DNA from: Rhodobacterales bacterium
GTDB lineage: Bacteria > Pseudomonadota > Alphaproteobacteria > Rhodobacterales > Rhodobacteraceae
Assembly (NCBI GenBank): GCA_002748265.1
Contig: PDRY01000012.1
Span: 248,001-312,000, forward strand
Direction of reading: 5' to 3'
Length of the DNA stretch: 64,000 nt
A program made the translations under genes and the position numbers. A model generated the notes under the pieces. That model saw nothing but the letters and a program-made list of their open reading frames with translations. It made no database searches and was not told the DNA's origin. Below are positions 44,644 to 53,790 of this stretch, in pieces. The stretch's first letter is position 1. Each line of letters begins with the position of its first letter.

Positions 44644-47600
44644 ATGCCGAAAAGAACCGACATCCGTTCGATCATGATCATCGGGGCCGGGCCCATCGTC
44701 ATCGGGCAAGCCTGCGAATTCGACTATTCCGGCGCCCAGGCCTGCAAGGCCCTGCGCGAAGAAGGCTACCGCGTGGTGCTGGTGAACTCGAACCCGGCCA
44801 CGATCATGACCGATCCCGGCCTGGCCGACGCCACCTACATTGAGCCGATCACCCCCGAGATCGTCGCCAAGATCATCGAAAAGGAACGCCCCGACGCGCT
44901 GCTGCCCACCATGGGTGGCCAGACCGGCCTGAACACCGCGCTTGCGCTCGCGGACATGGGCGTTCTGGAGAAATTCGGCGTCCAGCTCATCGGCGCCAAC
45001 CGCGCCGCGATTGAGATGGCCGAAGACCGCCACCTGTTCCGCGAAGCGATGGAAGAGATCGGGCTGGAAAACCCCCGCGCCACCATCGTCACGGCCCCCA
45101 AGGTGGACGACAAGTTCGACATTGAGGCCGGGGTGAAGATCGCGCTCGACGCGCTGCCCGAGATCGGCCTGCCCGCCATCATCCGCCCCGCCTTCACGCT
45201 GGGCGGCACCGGCGGCGGCGTGGCCTATAACCGTGAAGACTATGAACATTTCTGCCGCACGGGGATGGACGCCTCCCCGGCCGGACAGATCCTGGTCGAT
45301 GAAAGCCTGCTGGGCTGGAAAGAGTATGAGATGGAGGTCGTCCGCGACAAAGCGGACAACGCGATCATCGTGTGCTCCATCGAAAACGTGGACCCGATGG
45401 GCGTGCACACGGGCGATTCGATCACCGTTGCACCCGCGCTGACGCTCACGGACAAAGAATACCAGATGATGCGCACCGCTTCGATCGACGTGCTGCGCAA
45501 GATCGGCGTCGAAACCGGCGGCTCCAATGTGCAGTGGGCCGTGAACCCTGCCGATGGCCGCATGGTCGTGATCGAGATGAACCCGCGGGTGTCGCGCTCC
45601 TCCGCGCTCGCGTCGAAAGCCACCGGCTTCCCGATTGCCAAGATCGCCGCGAAACTGGCAGTGGGCTACACGCTCGATGAGCTGGACAACGACATCACCA
45701 AGGTGACGCCCGCGTCCTTCGAGCCCTCCATCGACTACGTGGTCACCAAGATCCCGCGCTTCGCCTTTGAGAAGTTCCCGGGGTCGGAGCCCTACCTGAC
45801 CACCGCGATGAAATCCGTGGGCGAAGCCATGGCCATCGGCCGCTCGATCCACGAATCGCTGCAAAAGGCGCTCGCCTCCATGGAAACCGGGCTGACCGGC
45901 TTTGATGAGATCGAAATCCCCGGCGCAGCGGATGAAGGCAAACCCGCCGTCATCGCCGCTCTGGCGCAGCAGACCCCCGACCGCCTGCGGGTCGTGGCCG
46001 AAGCCATGCGGTTCGGGCTCACCGATGCCGAAATCCACGACATCACCATGTTCGACCCGTGGTTCCTGGCCCGCATCCGCGAGATCGTGGATGCCGAAAA
46101 CACCGTGCGCGAAAACGGCCTGCCCGAGGACGAAGCCGGCCTGCGCGCGCTCAAGGAGATGGGCTTCTCCGATGCCCGCCTGGCGCATCTGACGGGGCAT
46201 TCCGAAAGCTACATCCGCGCCAAGCGCCACGCCCTAAGCGTCAATGCCGTGTTCAAGCGGATCGACACCTGCGCCGCCGAGTTCGAGGCGCAAACGCCCT
46301 ACATGTATTCCACCTATGAGGCCCCCGCGATGGGCGAAGTGGAATGCGAGGCGCGGCCTTCGGATCGCAAGAAAGTGGTCATCCTGGGCGGCGGCCCCAA
46401 CCGGATCGGCCAGGGGATCGAGTTCGACTACTGCTGCTGTCATGCGTGCTTTGCCCTGACCGATCAGGGCTATGAGACGATCATGATCAACTGCAACCCC
46501 GAGACGGTCTCGACCGACTATGACACCTCCGACCGCCTCTATTTCGAGCCGCTCACGCTGGAGCATGTGCTGGAAATCCTCCGGGTCGAACAAGAGAACG
46601 GCACGCTGCATGGCGTCATCGTCCAGTTCGGCGGTCAGACCCCTCTGAAGCTCGCCCGCGCGCTTGAGGCCGAGGGCATCCCGATCCTGGGCACCACCCC
46701 GGACGCCATCGACCGCGCCGAAGATCGCGACCGGTTCATGGAGCTTGTGAACAAGCTGGGACTCAAGCAGCCCGAAAACGGTATCGCCCGCTCCGAACAT
46801 GAGGCCGAAGCCATCGCAGAGCGGATCGGTTATCCGCTGGTTGTGCGCCCGTCCTATGTTCTGGGCGGTCGCGCCATGGAAATTGTGCGCGATCACGGAT
46901 CGCTGGAGCGCTACATGAAAGAGGCCGTCGTCGTGTCCGGCGACAGCCCGGTGCTGCTGGACAGCTACCTGTCCGGCGCCGTCGAGGTTGATGTGGACGC
47001 GCTCAGCGACGGGACCAACGTCCATGTCGCGGGCATCATGCAGCACATCGAAGAAGCGGGCGTGCACTCCGGCGACAGCGCCTGCTGCCTGCCGCCGCAC
47101 TCGCTCCCCGAAGACGTGATCGCGGTGATCAAGGATCAAGCCATCAAACTGGCACAGGAATTGGGCGTTGTCGGCCTGATGAACATCCAGTTCGCGGTGA
47201 AGGACGGCGATATCTACCTGATCGAGGTCAACCCCCGCGCCTCGCGCACCGTGCCCTTCGTGGCCAAGGCCACCGACAGCGCCATCGCCTCCATCGCGGC
47301 GCGGCTGATGGCCGGAGAGCCGCTGGCCAACTTCCCGCTGCGCCCGGCCTATGCGCCGACCGAAGACCCGATGGAGGTCATGCCGCTGGGCGATCCCTTC
47401 ACCCTCGCCGATCCGAAAACGCCGTGGTTCTCCGTCAAGGAAGCCGTCCTGCCCTTCGCCCGTTTCCCGGGCGTGGACACGATCCTGGGGCCGGAAATGC
47501 GCTCCACCGGCGAAGTCATGGGCTGGGCCCGCAGCTTCCCGCGCGCCTTCCTCAAGGCGCAGCTTGGCGCGGGCACGCATCTGCCGGAAAGCGGCACAGC

Positions 47601-47979
47601 GTTCATCTCTGTGAAAGACGCTGACAAGGGCGACATGGTCGAAGAGGCCGCCCGGATCATGGCCGATCTTGGGTTCAAGATCATCTCCACCGGCGGCACC
47701 GCCACGTGGCTGGCCGAAAAGGGCATCCCGGCCGAGAAGGTGAACAAGCTCTATGAGGGCGGGCGCACCATCGTCGATCACCTCAAGGACGGGCTGGTGG
47801 ATATCGTCATGAACTCCACCGAAGGCGCCCGCGCCATCGAGGACAGCCGCGAAATCCGCTCCGTCGCGCTCTATGACAAGATCCCCTACTTCACCACCGC
47901 CGCCGGCAGCCACGCCGCCGCGCTCGCCATCCAGGCGATGAAAGAAGACGAAGTCAAAGTCCGCGCGCTTCAGGGGTGA
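44644..47979 (+). CDS. carB: Carbamoyl-phosphate synthase large subunit
   Basis: A 1111-residue ATP-dependent synthase joining ammonia (from CarA), bicarbonate and ATP for pyrimidine and arginine synthesis. Two homologous halves each carry an ATP-grasp unit ([17 protein letters not shown]; later [19 protein letters not shown]) with repeated NPRxSR motifs ([15 protein letters not shown] and [15 protein letters not shown]). The C-terminal MGS-like allosteric domain begins near residue 980 ([12 protein letters not shown]). It is longer than the E. coli protein (1073), mainly in the first half. carA is not adjacent. The upstream in-frame extension across aspS is spurious. Confidence 0.97.
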   Translation: MPKRTDIRSIMIIGAGPIVIGQACEFDYSGAQACKALREEGYRVVLVNSNPATIMTDPGLADATYIEPITPEIVAKIIEKERPDALLPTMGGQTGLNTALALADMGVLEKFGVQLIGANRAAIEMAEDRHLFREAMEEIGLENPRATIVTAPKVDDKFDIEAGVKIALDALPEIGLPAIIRPAFTLGGTGGGVAYNREDYEHFCRTGMDASPAGQILVDESLLGWKEYEMEVVRDKADNAIIVCSIENVDPMGVHTGDSITVAPALTLTDKEYQMMRTASIDVLRKIGVETGGSNVQWAVNPADGRMVVIEMNPRVSRSSALASKATGFPIAKIAAKLAVGYTLDELDNDITKVTPASFEPSIDYVVTKIPRFAFEKFPGSEPYLTTAMKSVGEAMAIGRSIHESLQKALASMETGLTGFDEIEIPGAADEGKPAVIAALAQQTPDRLRVVAEAMRFGLTDAEIHDITMFDPWFLARIREIVDAENTVRENGLPEDEAGLRALKEMGFSDARLAHLTGHSESYIRAKRHALSVNAVFKRIDTCAAEFEAQTPYMYSTYEAPAMGEVECEARPSDRKKVVILGGGPNRIGQGIEFDYCCCHACFALTDQGYETIMINCNPETVSTDYDTSDRLYFEPLTLEHVLEILRVEQENGTLHGVIVQFGGQTPLKLARALEAEGIPILGTTPDAIDRAEDRDRFMELVNKLGLKQPENGIARSEHEAEAIAERIGYPLVVRPSYVLGGRAMEIVRDHGSLERYMKEAVVVSGDSPVLLDSYLSGAVEVDVDALSDGTNVHVAGIMQHIEEAGVHSGDSACCLPPHSLPEDVIAVIKDQAIKLAQELGVVGLMNIQFAVKDGDIYLIEVNPRASRTVPFVAKATDSAIASIAARLMAGEPLANFPLRPAYAPTEDPMEVMPLGDPFTLADPKTPWFSVKEAVLPFARFPGVDTILGPEMRSTGEVMGWARSFPRAFLKAQLGAGTHLPESGTAFISVKDADKGDMVEEAARIMADLGFKIISTGGTATWLAEKGIPAEKVNKLYEGGRTIVDHLKDGLVDIVMNSTEGARAIEDSREIRSVALYDKIPYFTTAAGSHAAALAIQAMKEDEVKVRALQG

Positions 47980-48122
47980 TCGCCGGTCCCGGCATAGCCG
48001 GGTGAAACGTCCAGTGGACGGTTCAAGGCGATCACAGGCCAACAGCACAGCCGGGCGGCGCCTCTTGCTGCGCCCCCGCGATGCTGCGAGAATCCGCCCA
48101 TGAATGGCTGCGGACCCCAGAC

Positions 48123-48575
48123 ATGACCGATCAGGAGATCTTCCTCGACGTGGTCGCAAGATGCGCGTCAGAGCTCGGTTCGATCTCGGACGACTGGATG
48201 CTGTTTGGCGGGGCCGCAATGGTGCTGCACGGGCTCTCGGGCCCGATTGTCAGTGACATCGACATCGTGACATCGACCGGCACCGCGGCGCAGCTTGCGG
48301 AAAAATACGCGCTGCCCGATCAGTCCAACAGTGCATCGAAGCTCTTCCGCTCAGAGGTTTTCGTGCGGCCCGATTTTGGGCCGATCCCGGTCGAAGTCAT
48401 GGGCGGGTTCGAGATATATCGCGACGGCCTCTGGGTGCCGGTGACAGCGGCGCAGTTTCAAAAGGTCTCAATCAGTGGGCAGATGGTCAATCTGGCCTCC
48501 CGACACCGGTTGAAGGAGATTTTCGAACTCTGTGGCCGAGAGAAAGACCTCACCCGAGCCGGTCGGCTGGGATAG
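48123..48575 (+). CDS. Lone nucleotidyltransferase-fold protein
   Basis: A 150-residue protein that looks like a minimal nucleotidyltransferase: the GGAAMVLHGLSG turn is followed by SDIDIV, giving the paired acidic residues, and PIPVEVMGGF could supply the third. This pattern is seen in AbiEii/DUF6036-type and MNT proteins, which often act with a partner as toxin-antitoxin systems, but no partner gene is adjacent. The first ATG with the frame is at 48081; I prefer 48123, though neither has a good ribosome site. Codon use is less GC-rich at third positions than in neighbours, hinting at transfer. Confidence 0.6.
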   Translation: MTDQEIFLDVVARCASELGSISDDWMLFGGAAMVLHGLSGPIVSDIDIVTSTGTAAQLAEKYALPDQSNSASKLFRSEVFVRPDFGPIPVEVMGGFEIYRDGLWVPVTAAQFQKVSISGQMVNLASRHRLKEIFELCGREKDLTRAGRLG

Positions 48576-48734
48576 CGCCGCCGCGCGCGGACCTTGTCGG
48601 CACAGCGTCCCGACACGCCGTGACAAAGCCTGTCCAGACACGAAACTCACCCGGTCCAAGGCGGAAATCCTTTCACCCCCCGGTGGTCGCCACCTATGCT
48701 GGTCTCACCCCTGATCAACCGGAGACCCGTTTCC

Positions 48735-48983
48735 ATGCGTATTCTCGCCCTTACCGCCGCCGCCATCGCTCCTCTTGCGGGCTGCGCCCCCAACGATCCC
48801 GATCCGATGGTGTTTGACGACCCGGCTGACGCCTGCGACATCGCCGGTGAAAGTGCCGCCACCGCGGATCTGCTGGATCACACCGCGACCCTCTACGCCT
48901 GTCCCGAGGGGGTCGTGATCGACGGCATGGTCCCGGTCGGCTCGGATATGAGCGTGACCTATTATTCCGTACCGGACCGTTAA
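48735..48983 (+). CDS. Small putative lipoprotein
   Basis: An 82-residue protein with a typical lipoprotein signal: basic start MRI, hydrophobic core, and lipobox LAGC with Cys17 as the lipidated residue. The mature part is acidic, with two further cysteines (about residues 34 and 56) that could form a disulfide, and ends TYYSVPDR. I do not recognise the family. GGAG lies 10 bases before the ATG at 48735. It precedes the FabH-like gene on the same strand by 81 bases; whether they share a transcript is unclear. The 160 bases before it hold nothing I recognise. Confidence 0.65.
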   Translation: MRILALTAAAIAPLAGCAPNDPDPMVFDDPADACDIAGESAATADLLDHTATLYACPEGVVIDGMVPVGSDMSVTYYSVPDR

Positions 48984-49064
48984 ACCATTATGCAGGCAGG
49001 GCCGGGCTTGCGTTCCCGGCCCGCTCCGCTTTACCTATCGGGACCAGCCAAACAGGATCCCGCA

Positions 49065-50183
49065 ATGCACCAACCCGCCATCACCGGAACCGGCGTCTTC
49101 ACGCCGCCGCACACGATCACCAATGATGAGCTGGTTGAGGCCTTCAACGCCCATGCCGATCTCTGGAACGCCGAGCACAAGGCCCAGATCGACGCCGGAG
49201 AGCTGGAGCCCAAGCCCCATTCTTCCTCCGATTTCATCTTCGCCGCTTCGGGGATTGAAAGCCGCTACGTGATGGAAAAGGACGGCGTGCTCGATCCGGC
49301 CCGCATGTGCCCCCGCTTTGACCCGCGCCCCGATGAGGCGCCCTCGATGATGGCGGAGATCGCGCTCATTGCCGCCCGCACCGCGCTTGCGCAGGCCGGG
49401 ACCGACGCCGCCGAGATTGATCTTGTGATCTGCGCCGCCTCCAATATGGAGCGCGCCTACCCCGCCATGGCCGTCGAAATCCAGCAGCTGCTGGGCGCCG
49501 GGGGGTTTGGCTTTGACATGAACGTCGCCTGTTCTTCGGCCACGTTCGGCATCCAGGCCGCCGCCGACATGATCCGCGCCGGATCGGTGCGCAAGGCACT
49601 CGTGGTGAACCCGGAAATCACCTCCGGCCACCTCGAATGGCGCGACCGCGACTGCCATTTCATCTTCGGAGACGTGGCCACCGCCACCGTGCTGGAGCGC
49701 GCTGAAGACGCCAAAGGCGATCACTTCAAGGTGCTTTCGACCCGCTGCGCGACGGAATTTTCCAACAATATCCGCAACAACGCAGGCTTCCTGCGCCGCG
49801 CGCATGACCAGATGGACGACCGCCGCGACATGCAGTTCATGCAAAACGGCCGCAAGGTCTTCAAAGAGGTCCTGCCGCTCGTCTCCCGCCACATCGCGGC
49901 GCATATGGAAGACGAAGCCGTGCAGGCCAGCGATCTCAAGCGGCTCTGGCTGCACCAGGCCAACAAGTCGATGAACGACTATATCGGCAAGCGCGTCCTG
50001 GGCCGCGATCCCGAGCCGGGCGAGCAGCCCAATATCTTGCAGGACTACGCGAACACCTCCTCGGCGGGGTCGATTATCGCCTTCGCCAAACACTCCGCCG
50101 ACCTGCAACCGGGCGACAAGGGGCTGATCTGCTCCTTCGGCGCGGGCTATTCCGTCGGCTCGGTGCTGGTAGAACGCGCCTGA
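49065..50183 (+). CDS. FabH-like beta-ketoacyl-ACP synthase III
   Basis: A 372-residue thiolase-fold condensing enzyme. The catalytic triad is visible: Cys156 in NVACSSATFG, histidine in WLHQANKSMND and asparagine in DYANTSSAGS. It is about 50 residues longer than E. coli FabH, with an extra N-terminal region (residues 25-60), as in the second KAS III type of many proteobacteria. It probably starts fatty-acid chains or makes a special acyl product; no fab or pls gene is adjacent to decide. AGGA precedes the ATG at 49065. Confidence 0.85.
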   Translation: MHQPAITGTGVFTPPHTITNDELVEAFNAHADLWNAEHKAQIDAGELEPKPHSSSDFIFAASGIESRYVMEKDGVLDPARMCPRFDPRPDEAPSMMAEIALIAARTALAQAGTDAAEIDLVICAASNMERAYPAMAVEIQQLLGAGGFGFDMNVACSSATFGIQAAADMIRAGSVRKALVVNPEITSGHLEWRDRDCHFIFGDVATATVLERAEDAKGDHFKVLSTRCATEFSNNIRNNAGFLRRAHDQMDDRRDMQFMQNGRKVFKEVLPLVSRHIAAHMEDEAVQASDLKRLWLHQANKSMNDYIGKRVLGRDPEPGEQPNILQDYANTSSAGSIIAFAKHSADLQPGDKGLICSFGAGYSVGSVLVERA

Positions 50184-50264
50184 CAAGCAGCGCTTTGCGC
50201 AGGAAACGGGTCGCCCGGGCGGGCCCCGGACGGCAGGCTCCCGGTATCAAACCCGGAACCAGCC

Positions 50265-50747
50265 ATGACCTTTCAGATCCACGCCCTGCCCGCAGAGCCT
50301 TTCGCCCCCCTCTTTGACCTGACAGAGGCCGAACTGGCGGCGCGCGCCATCCATCGCAGCACCGTGCGGGACTGCCCCGGCACCCCCTGCCGCGTAAGCC
50401 TTGAGGACGCGCAGCCCGGCGAAACCGTGCTGCTTCTCAATCACACGCATCAACCCGCTCAAACGCCCTACCGGTCCAGCCACGCGATCTTCGTGCGTCA
50501 GGGCGCCGCGCAGGCTCGCCCCGCACCGGGGGTCGTCCCCGAAATGATCCAAAGACGGCTCATCTCGCTGCGCCTGTTCGATGCGAATAACATGATGATC
50601 GACGCCGACGTGATCGACGGGCAGGCCGTCGCCTCTGCCCTGGACAGCGCATTCTCATCGCAACAGGTTGCCTATGCCCACCTGCATATCGCCAAACCGG
50701 GCTGCTTCGCGGCGTCGGTGACGCGCACGCCTGTTGGTGCGATCTGA
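50265..50747 (+). CDS. DUF1203 family protein
   Basis: A 160-residue soluble protein matching DUF1203: an N-terminal ARAIHRSTVRDCPGTPCR segment with two cysteines, HQPAQTPYRSSHAIFVR, and the C-terminal VAYAHLHIAKPGCFAA. The conserved cysteine and histidines suggest metal or cofactor binding, but no function is known. It follows the FabH-like gene by 81 bases and ends in a hairpin repeat. Confidence 0.82.
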   Translation: MTFQIHALPAEPFAPLFDLTEAELAARAIHRSTVRDCPGTPCRVSLEDAQPGETVLLLNHTHQPAQTPYRSSHAIFVRQGAAQARPAPGVVPEMIQRRLISLRLFDANNMMIDADVIDGQAVASALDSAFSSQQVAYAHLHIAKPGCFAASVTRTPVGAI

Positions 50748-50779
50748 TTGAGCGCAGGCTCAAGGGAGGCAGCGCCCCC
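50748..50779 (+). repeat. Composite 3'-end hairpin repeat, copy 2
   Basis: Starting inside the DUF1203 stop region, TTGAGC/GCTCAA pair around GCAG (50748-50763), followed by GGGAGGCAGCGCCCCC. The copy behind hom, read on its own strand, has TTGAGC-CGCAG-GCTCAA then GGGGGCTGCGCCCC, nearly the same 30 bases. It lies between convergent genes. Confidence 0.6.
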
Positions 50780-50801
50780 ACACAGGTCGGTCCCGAAATC
50801 G

Positions 50802-51506
50802 CTATTCAGATACCCGCGTGTGGACCTGTTCGAGCGTCTCCACCCTCTCTGAATAGCGATCGGTCAGCTCGGGCCGTCCGCGCAGCATCCAGGTGAAGCG
50901 GACCAGCTCCTCCATCACATCCACGATGCGGTTGTAATGCGACCCTGCGATCATGCGTCCGTCTTCGAATTTCTTCCACGCCTGCGGCACGGAAGACTGG
51001 TTCGGGATCGTCACCAGCCGCATCCAGCGACCCAGGATGCGCAACTGATTGACCACGTTGAAGCTTTGCGACCCGCCGCAAACCTGCATCACCGCCAGCG
51101 ATTTGCCCTGGGTCGGACGAATCCCTCCAATGGGGGAAAGCGGCAGCCAGTCGATCTGGGCCTTCATCACGGCGGTCATCGCCCCGTGGCGTTCGGGGCT
51201 GGACCAGACCATGCCCTCGCTCCAAAGCACCAGATCGCGCAGCTCTGCCACCTTGGGGTGGTCGTCATCGGCATCTCCGGGCAGCGGCAACCCGCTGGGG
51301 TCATAGAACCGGACCTCGCAGCCCAGAGCGCGCAGCACCCGCGCGCCTTCTTCCGCGGCCAGCCGCGAATAGCTCACCTCCCGAAGGGAGCCATAGAGGA
51401 TCAGGATGCGCGGCGGATGCAGGTCCGCTCCAGGCGCCGCCAATGCCGCACCATCCACGGGCTGCAAAGCCCCCGGAACAATGTTTGGCATGTCGGATGT
51501 GTCCAT
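50802..51506 (-). CDS. arsH: ArsH-like NADPH-dependent FMN reductase
   Basis: A 234-residue flavodoxin-fold reductase. The FMN-binding loop is [12 protein letters not shown], then [20 protein letters not shown] and [17 protein letters not shown], the typical ArsH sequence. ArsH oxidises methylated trivalent arsenicals in some bacteria and acts as a quinone or azo reductase in others; no other ars gene is in the window. The ATG at 51506 shares a base with the stop of the upstream CII-like gene (TGATG), so the two are translated together. A GTG one codon upstream is possible. Confidence 0.87.
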   Translation of the reverse strand: MDTSDMPNIVPGALQPVDGAALAAPGADLHPPRILILYGSLREVSYSRLAAEEGARVLRALGCEVRFYDPSGLPLPGDADDDHPKVAELRDLVLWSEGMVWSSPERHGAMTAVMKAQIDWLPLSPIGGIRPTQGKSLAVMQVCGGSQSFNVVNQLRILGRWMRLVTIPNQSSVPQAWKKFEDGRMIAGSHYNRIVDVMEELVRFTWMLRGRPELTDRYSERVETLEQVHTRVSE

Positions 51507-51967
51507 CACGCGTCCGAGTCGTGCTCCAGATGAAGCTTCATCTCCAGCAGCACCCGCTGCAAGGCAACGGTCTCGCGCAGAAGCCGCTTGGCCTCATTGA
51601 CCGAAATCACACCATCTTCGATGGACTGGTTATACTCTGCCATCAGCATCGCAAACCGCTGCGACAGGGTGATCACGTCCGAATTGATGCCGCCCTTGGC
51701 GTCGTGGTTCTTGGGCGCATCGTCATAGCTCAGCGTGATCTTCTTCAGCTCCGCCAGAGCCGAGGTGACATGAGGGTAGGACGATGCCGCCTCAAGAGCC
51801 GCGACGGCATCGACCGGCATGAAGCGATCCGCATGCTCGGGAGCATCGGAGTAATAGCGCCCCAGCGTGGCTTTGGATTTGCCTGTCAGCGCGCAAGCCG
51901 GCTCGATACCGACGTCCTTAACCAAAGCTTCGGTATGTTTCTTCAGATAGCTGCCGATACTCGTCAT
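51506..51967 (-). CDS. CII-like helix-turn-helix protein coupled to arsH
   Basis: A 153-residue protein of uncertain family. Residues 24-40 ([17 protein letters not shown]) look like a helix-turn-helix, and the following [17 protein letters not shown] block recalls phage CII/CP76-type regulators. Residues 95-148 are strongly helical, possibly for oligomerisation. It is not part of a prophage; no other phage gene is near. Its stop overlaps the arsH start. The ATG at 51967 has AAGGA 11 bases upstream; a near-copy of this initiation region lies 40 bases earlier. Confidence 0.7.
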   Translation of the reverse strand: MTSIGSYLKKHTEALVKDVGIEPACALTGKSKATLGRYYSDAPEHADRFMPVDAVAALEAASSYPHVTSALAELKKITLSYDDAPKNHDAKGGINSDVITLSQRFAMLMAEYNQSIEDGVISVNEAKRLLRETVALQRVLLEMKLHLEHDSDA

Positions 51968-52007
51968 TGACCATTTTTCCTTGGTGCCACTCGGGGGAGA
52001 CGCCCAT
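51918..52007 (-). CDS. Possible 29-codon leader ORF overlapping the CII-like start
   Basis: An ATG at 52007 preceded by AAGGGG (9-base gap) opens a 29-codon frame that runs across the CII-like start in another frame and stops at 51918. The peptide ([20 protein letters not shown] and nine more residues) resembles nothing I know. Its start region is a near-copy of the true start region 40 bases on, so ribosomes might initiate at either, which would lower CII-like/ArsH output. Its expression is untested. Confidence 0.35.
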   Translation of the reverse strand: MGVSPEWHQGKMVNDEYRQLSEETYRSFG

Positions 52008-52043
52008 CGTCCAATTCCCCTTAAGTCCACTTGGCGGAATTGT
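51964..52043 (-). repeat. 40-bp imperfect tandem duplication of a translation-initiation region
   Basis: Two adjacent copies can be aligned at an offset of 40 bases; 51971-51993 and 52011-52033 match at 15 of 23 positions. Each has AAGG, a TGG and an ATG at the same spacing. The proximal ATG starts the CII-like gene and the distal one a 29-codon ORF. Confidence 0.5.
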
Positions 52044-52057
52044 CACACTAATCTTGA

Positions 52058-52192
52058 CCCGGTGCAACGCCGGGCTTCCCGAGACCCGCCTTACCCTGCG
52101 TCCCAGGGGGCGGTAGGACCGGGGACGCATTCCCCAGTTGGGGCGTAATCGGGATCCCCTCCCGCTTGCGGCCCGGCCCGCGTCCCCGGTCC
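52058..52192. promoter_or_regulatory. Structured GC-rich leader/intergenic element before tdk
   Basis: Several perfect dyads lie in this 135-base block. CCCGG/CCGGG pairs around 7 bases (52058-52074). A 13-bp inverted repeat (GGACCGGGGACGC at 52116-52128 with its complement at 52180-52192) encloses 51 bases. GCGTCCC at 52098-52104 can pair with the same middle arm. The two pairings of 52116-52128 exclude each other, as in attenuators or riboswitches. It ends 37 bases before the tdk ATG. I could not match it to a known RNA family; strand of action is unknown. Confidence 0.4.
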
Positions 52193-52229
52193 GCTTGTCA
52201 TTTTCCGTCTGTCTGGCAATAGAGAGCCC

Positions 52230-52823
52230 ATGGCCAAGCTCTATTTCCACTACTCGACCATGAATGCGGGCAAATCGACTGTCCTGCTTCAAGCCGCCCA
52301 CAATTACGAAGAGCGCGGGATGAAAACCTGCCTTCTGACCGCCGGGCTCGACACCCGCGCCGGGGAAGGCCGCATCGCCAGCCGGATAGGTATTTCGCGC
52401 GAGGCCCGCGTGTTTGGTCCAGAGACTCAGCTTTGCGACCTATTGGCGCAAGTAATCCGTGACGAATCCCCCGCCTGCATCTTCGTCGACGAAGCCCAGT
52501 TCCTGACCGAAGATCAGGTCTGGCAGCTCGCCCGTGTCGTCGATGATCTGCGCGTGCCGGTGATGTGCTACGGGCTGCGGGTGGATTTCCTCGGCCAGCT
52601 CTTTCCCGGCTCTGCCGCCCTGCTCGCTCTGGCCGATGAAATGCGCGAGGTACGCACGATCTGCCATTGCGGCAAGAAGGCCACGATGGTCGTGCGGCGC
52701 GGTGCCGATGGCGCGGTGCTCACCACCGGCGATCAGGTGCAGGTCGGCGGGAACGAGACCTACGTGTCCCTGTGCCGCCGCCACTGGCGCGAAGCCGTGG
52801 GCGATGAGGTGCTCACCCCGTGA
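52230..52823 (+). CDS. tdk: Thymidine kinase
   Basis: A 197-residue type II thymidine kinase that salvages thymidine to dTMP. Walker A is STMNAGKST near the N-terminus, the catalytic glutamate is in IFVDEAQFL, and the zinc site is formed by CHC and a late CRRH. The lasso loop with GNETYVSLC binds the nucleoside. It is close to the usual length. Its stop overlaps the GTG start of the next gene (GTGA). A strongly structured element precedes it. Confidence 0.95.
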   Translation: MAKLYFHYSTMNAGKSTVLLQAAHNYEERGMKTCLLTAGLDTRAGEGRIASRIGISREARVFGPETQLCDLLAQVIRDESPACIFVDEAQFLTEDQVWQLARVVDDLRVPVMCYGLRVDFLGQLFPGSAALLALADEMREVRTICHCGKKATMVVRRGADGAVLTTGDQVQVGGNETYVSLCRRHWREAVGDEVLTP

Positions 52824-53539
52824 TCCGGGTGCTGGCCCTCCTGCTGGCCCTGCTTCCGGGGCTGGCGTGGGCGCAGGACTGCGTGATTTTGCTTCACGGG
52901 CTCGCCCGCACGGACGCGTCTCTGCTGATCCTCGAAGAGCGGCTCAAGGCGCGCGGCTATCTGGTGGTCAATCAGGGCTACCCCTCGACCGAAAAGGCCA
53001 TCGCCCCGCTCATGCGCGAGGCCCTGCCCAAGGCCGTCGCGGCCTGCGGTGGGCGCAAGACGCATTTCGTCACCCATTCGATGGGCGGTATCCTGCTGCG
53101 CGCATGGCTGACTGAGACGCCGGAGGCTGAGCCGGGCCGGATCGTGATGCTTGCACCGCCCAATCACGGCTCGCAACTGGTGGACGCGCTCGGCGACATC
53201 GCTCTGTTCGAATGGCTCAACGGCCCGGCGGGGATGCAGCTTGGCACCGGCGCAGCCAGCGTGCCCGAGCACCTGCCGCCCATCAACGCCGACCTGGGCA
53301 TCATCGCCGGGAACCGCAGCCTGAACCCGGTTTTCTCAGCGCTGATCGACGGAGAGGATGACGGCAAGGTGTCGGTGGCTTCGACCCGGCTGATCGGCAT
53401 GGACGATCACATCGTCCTGCCCGTGTCGCACACCTTCATGATGAACAACCCGCTGGTCTTTGCCCAGATCGCGACCTTCCTGCGCACCGGGCAGTTCGAT
53501 CACGGGCTGCGGCTCTGGGACGTGCTCTTCGAAGACTGA
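52820..53539 (+). CDS. Exported alpha/beta hydrolase (lipase/esterase)
   Basis: A 239-residue secreted esterase. The signal peptide begins at the GTG start and ends near residue 18 (GLAWA). The triad is likely Ser87 in THSMGG, an aspartate in the [10 protein letters not shown] region and a histidine in LPVSHTFMM. The [19 protein letters not shown] segment resembles triacylglycerol lipase-like proteins, with the oxyanion site in HGLAR. It overlaps tdk by four bases and its last 40 bases overlap the convergent GNAT gene. Confidence 0.85.
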   Translation: MIRVLALLLALLPGLAWAQDCVILLHGLARTDASLLILEERLKARGYLVVNQGYPSTEKAIAPLMREALPKAVAACGGRKTHFVTHSMGGILLRAWLTETPEAEPGRIVMLAPPNHGSQLVDALGDIALFEWLNGPAGMQLGTGAASVPEHLPPINADLGIIAGNRSLNPVFSALIDGEDDGKVSVASTRLIGMDDHIVLPVSHTFMMNNPLVFAQIATFLRTGQFDHGLRLWDVLFED

Positions 53540-53790
53540 GCCAGCCCCCGCCGCAGCCACGCCTCGACATAAGAGCAGCTTGGCCGGATGGTCAGACCCT
53601 CTGCCCGCGCATCCTGCACCAGCCGCTCCACCAAAGCCGCCGCGATCCCGCGCCCTCCGATGGGGCGCGGAACCAGGGTGTGATAGGCGTCGATCACATC
53701 GCCCCTGCGGCGAAAATCCAGATGCGCGACATGCCCATCCACATGGGTCTCATAGCGGTTTTCCGCACGGGTGATGGTCGGATCACCCAT
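53500..53790 (-). CDS. Small GNAT-fold N-acetyltransferase-like protein (NATD1/YidJ type)
   Basis: A 96-residue minimal acetyltransferase fold protein. The segment [21 protein letters not shown] holds the CoA-pyrophosphate loop (RPIGGRGIA) and the CSYVEAWL block follows, as in short GNAT-like proteins. The substrate is unknown. The ATG shares one base with the gabD stop (TGATG), so it is translated after gabD. Its 3' end overlaps the convergent esterase gene by 40 bases. Confidence 0.82.
   Translation of the reverse strand: MGDPTITRAENRYETHVDGHVAHLDFRRRGDVIDAYHTLVPRPIGGRGIAAALVERLVQDARAEGLTIRPSCSYVEAWLRRGLAQSSKSTSQSRSP

Noticed and set aside
46234-48219. A 661-codon open frame antisense to carB
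   Set aside because: It shadows a conserved essential gene in the opposite frame and matches no family.
51506-51967. CII-like gene as evidence of a prophage
   Set aside because: No integrase, structural or lysis gene is near; flanking genes are arsH and tdk.
52116-52192. The 13-bp inverted repeat as ends of an insertion sequence or MITE
   Set aside because: Only 51 bases lie between the arms, no target duplication was seen and no second copy was noticed in the window; an RNA structure is the simpler reading.
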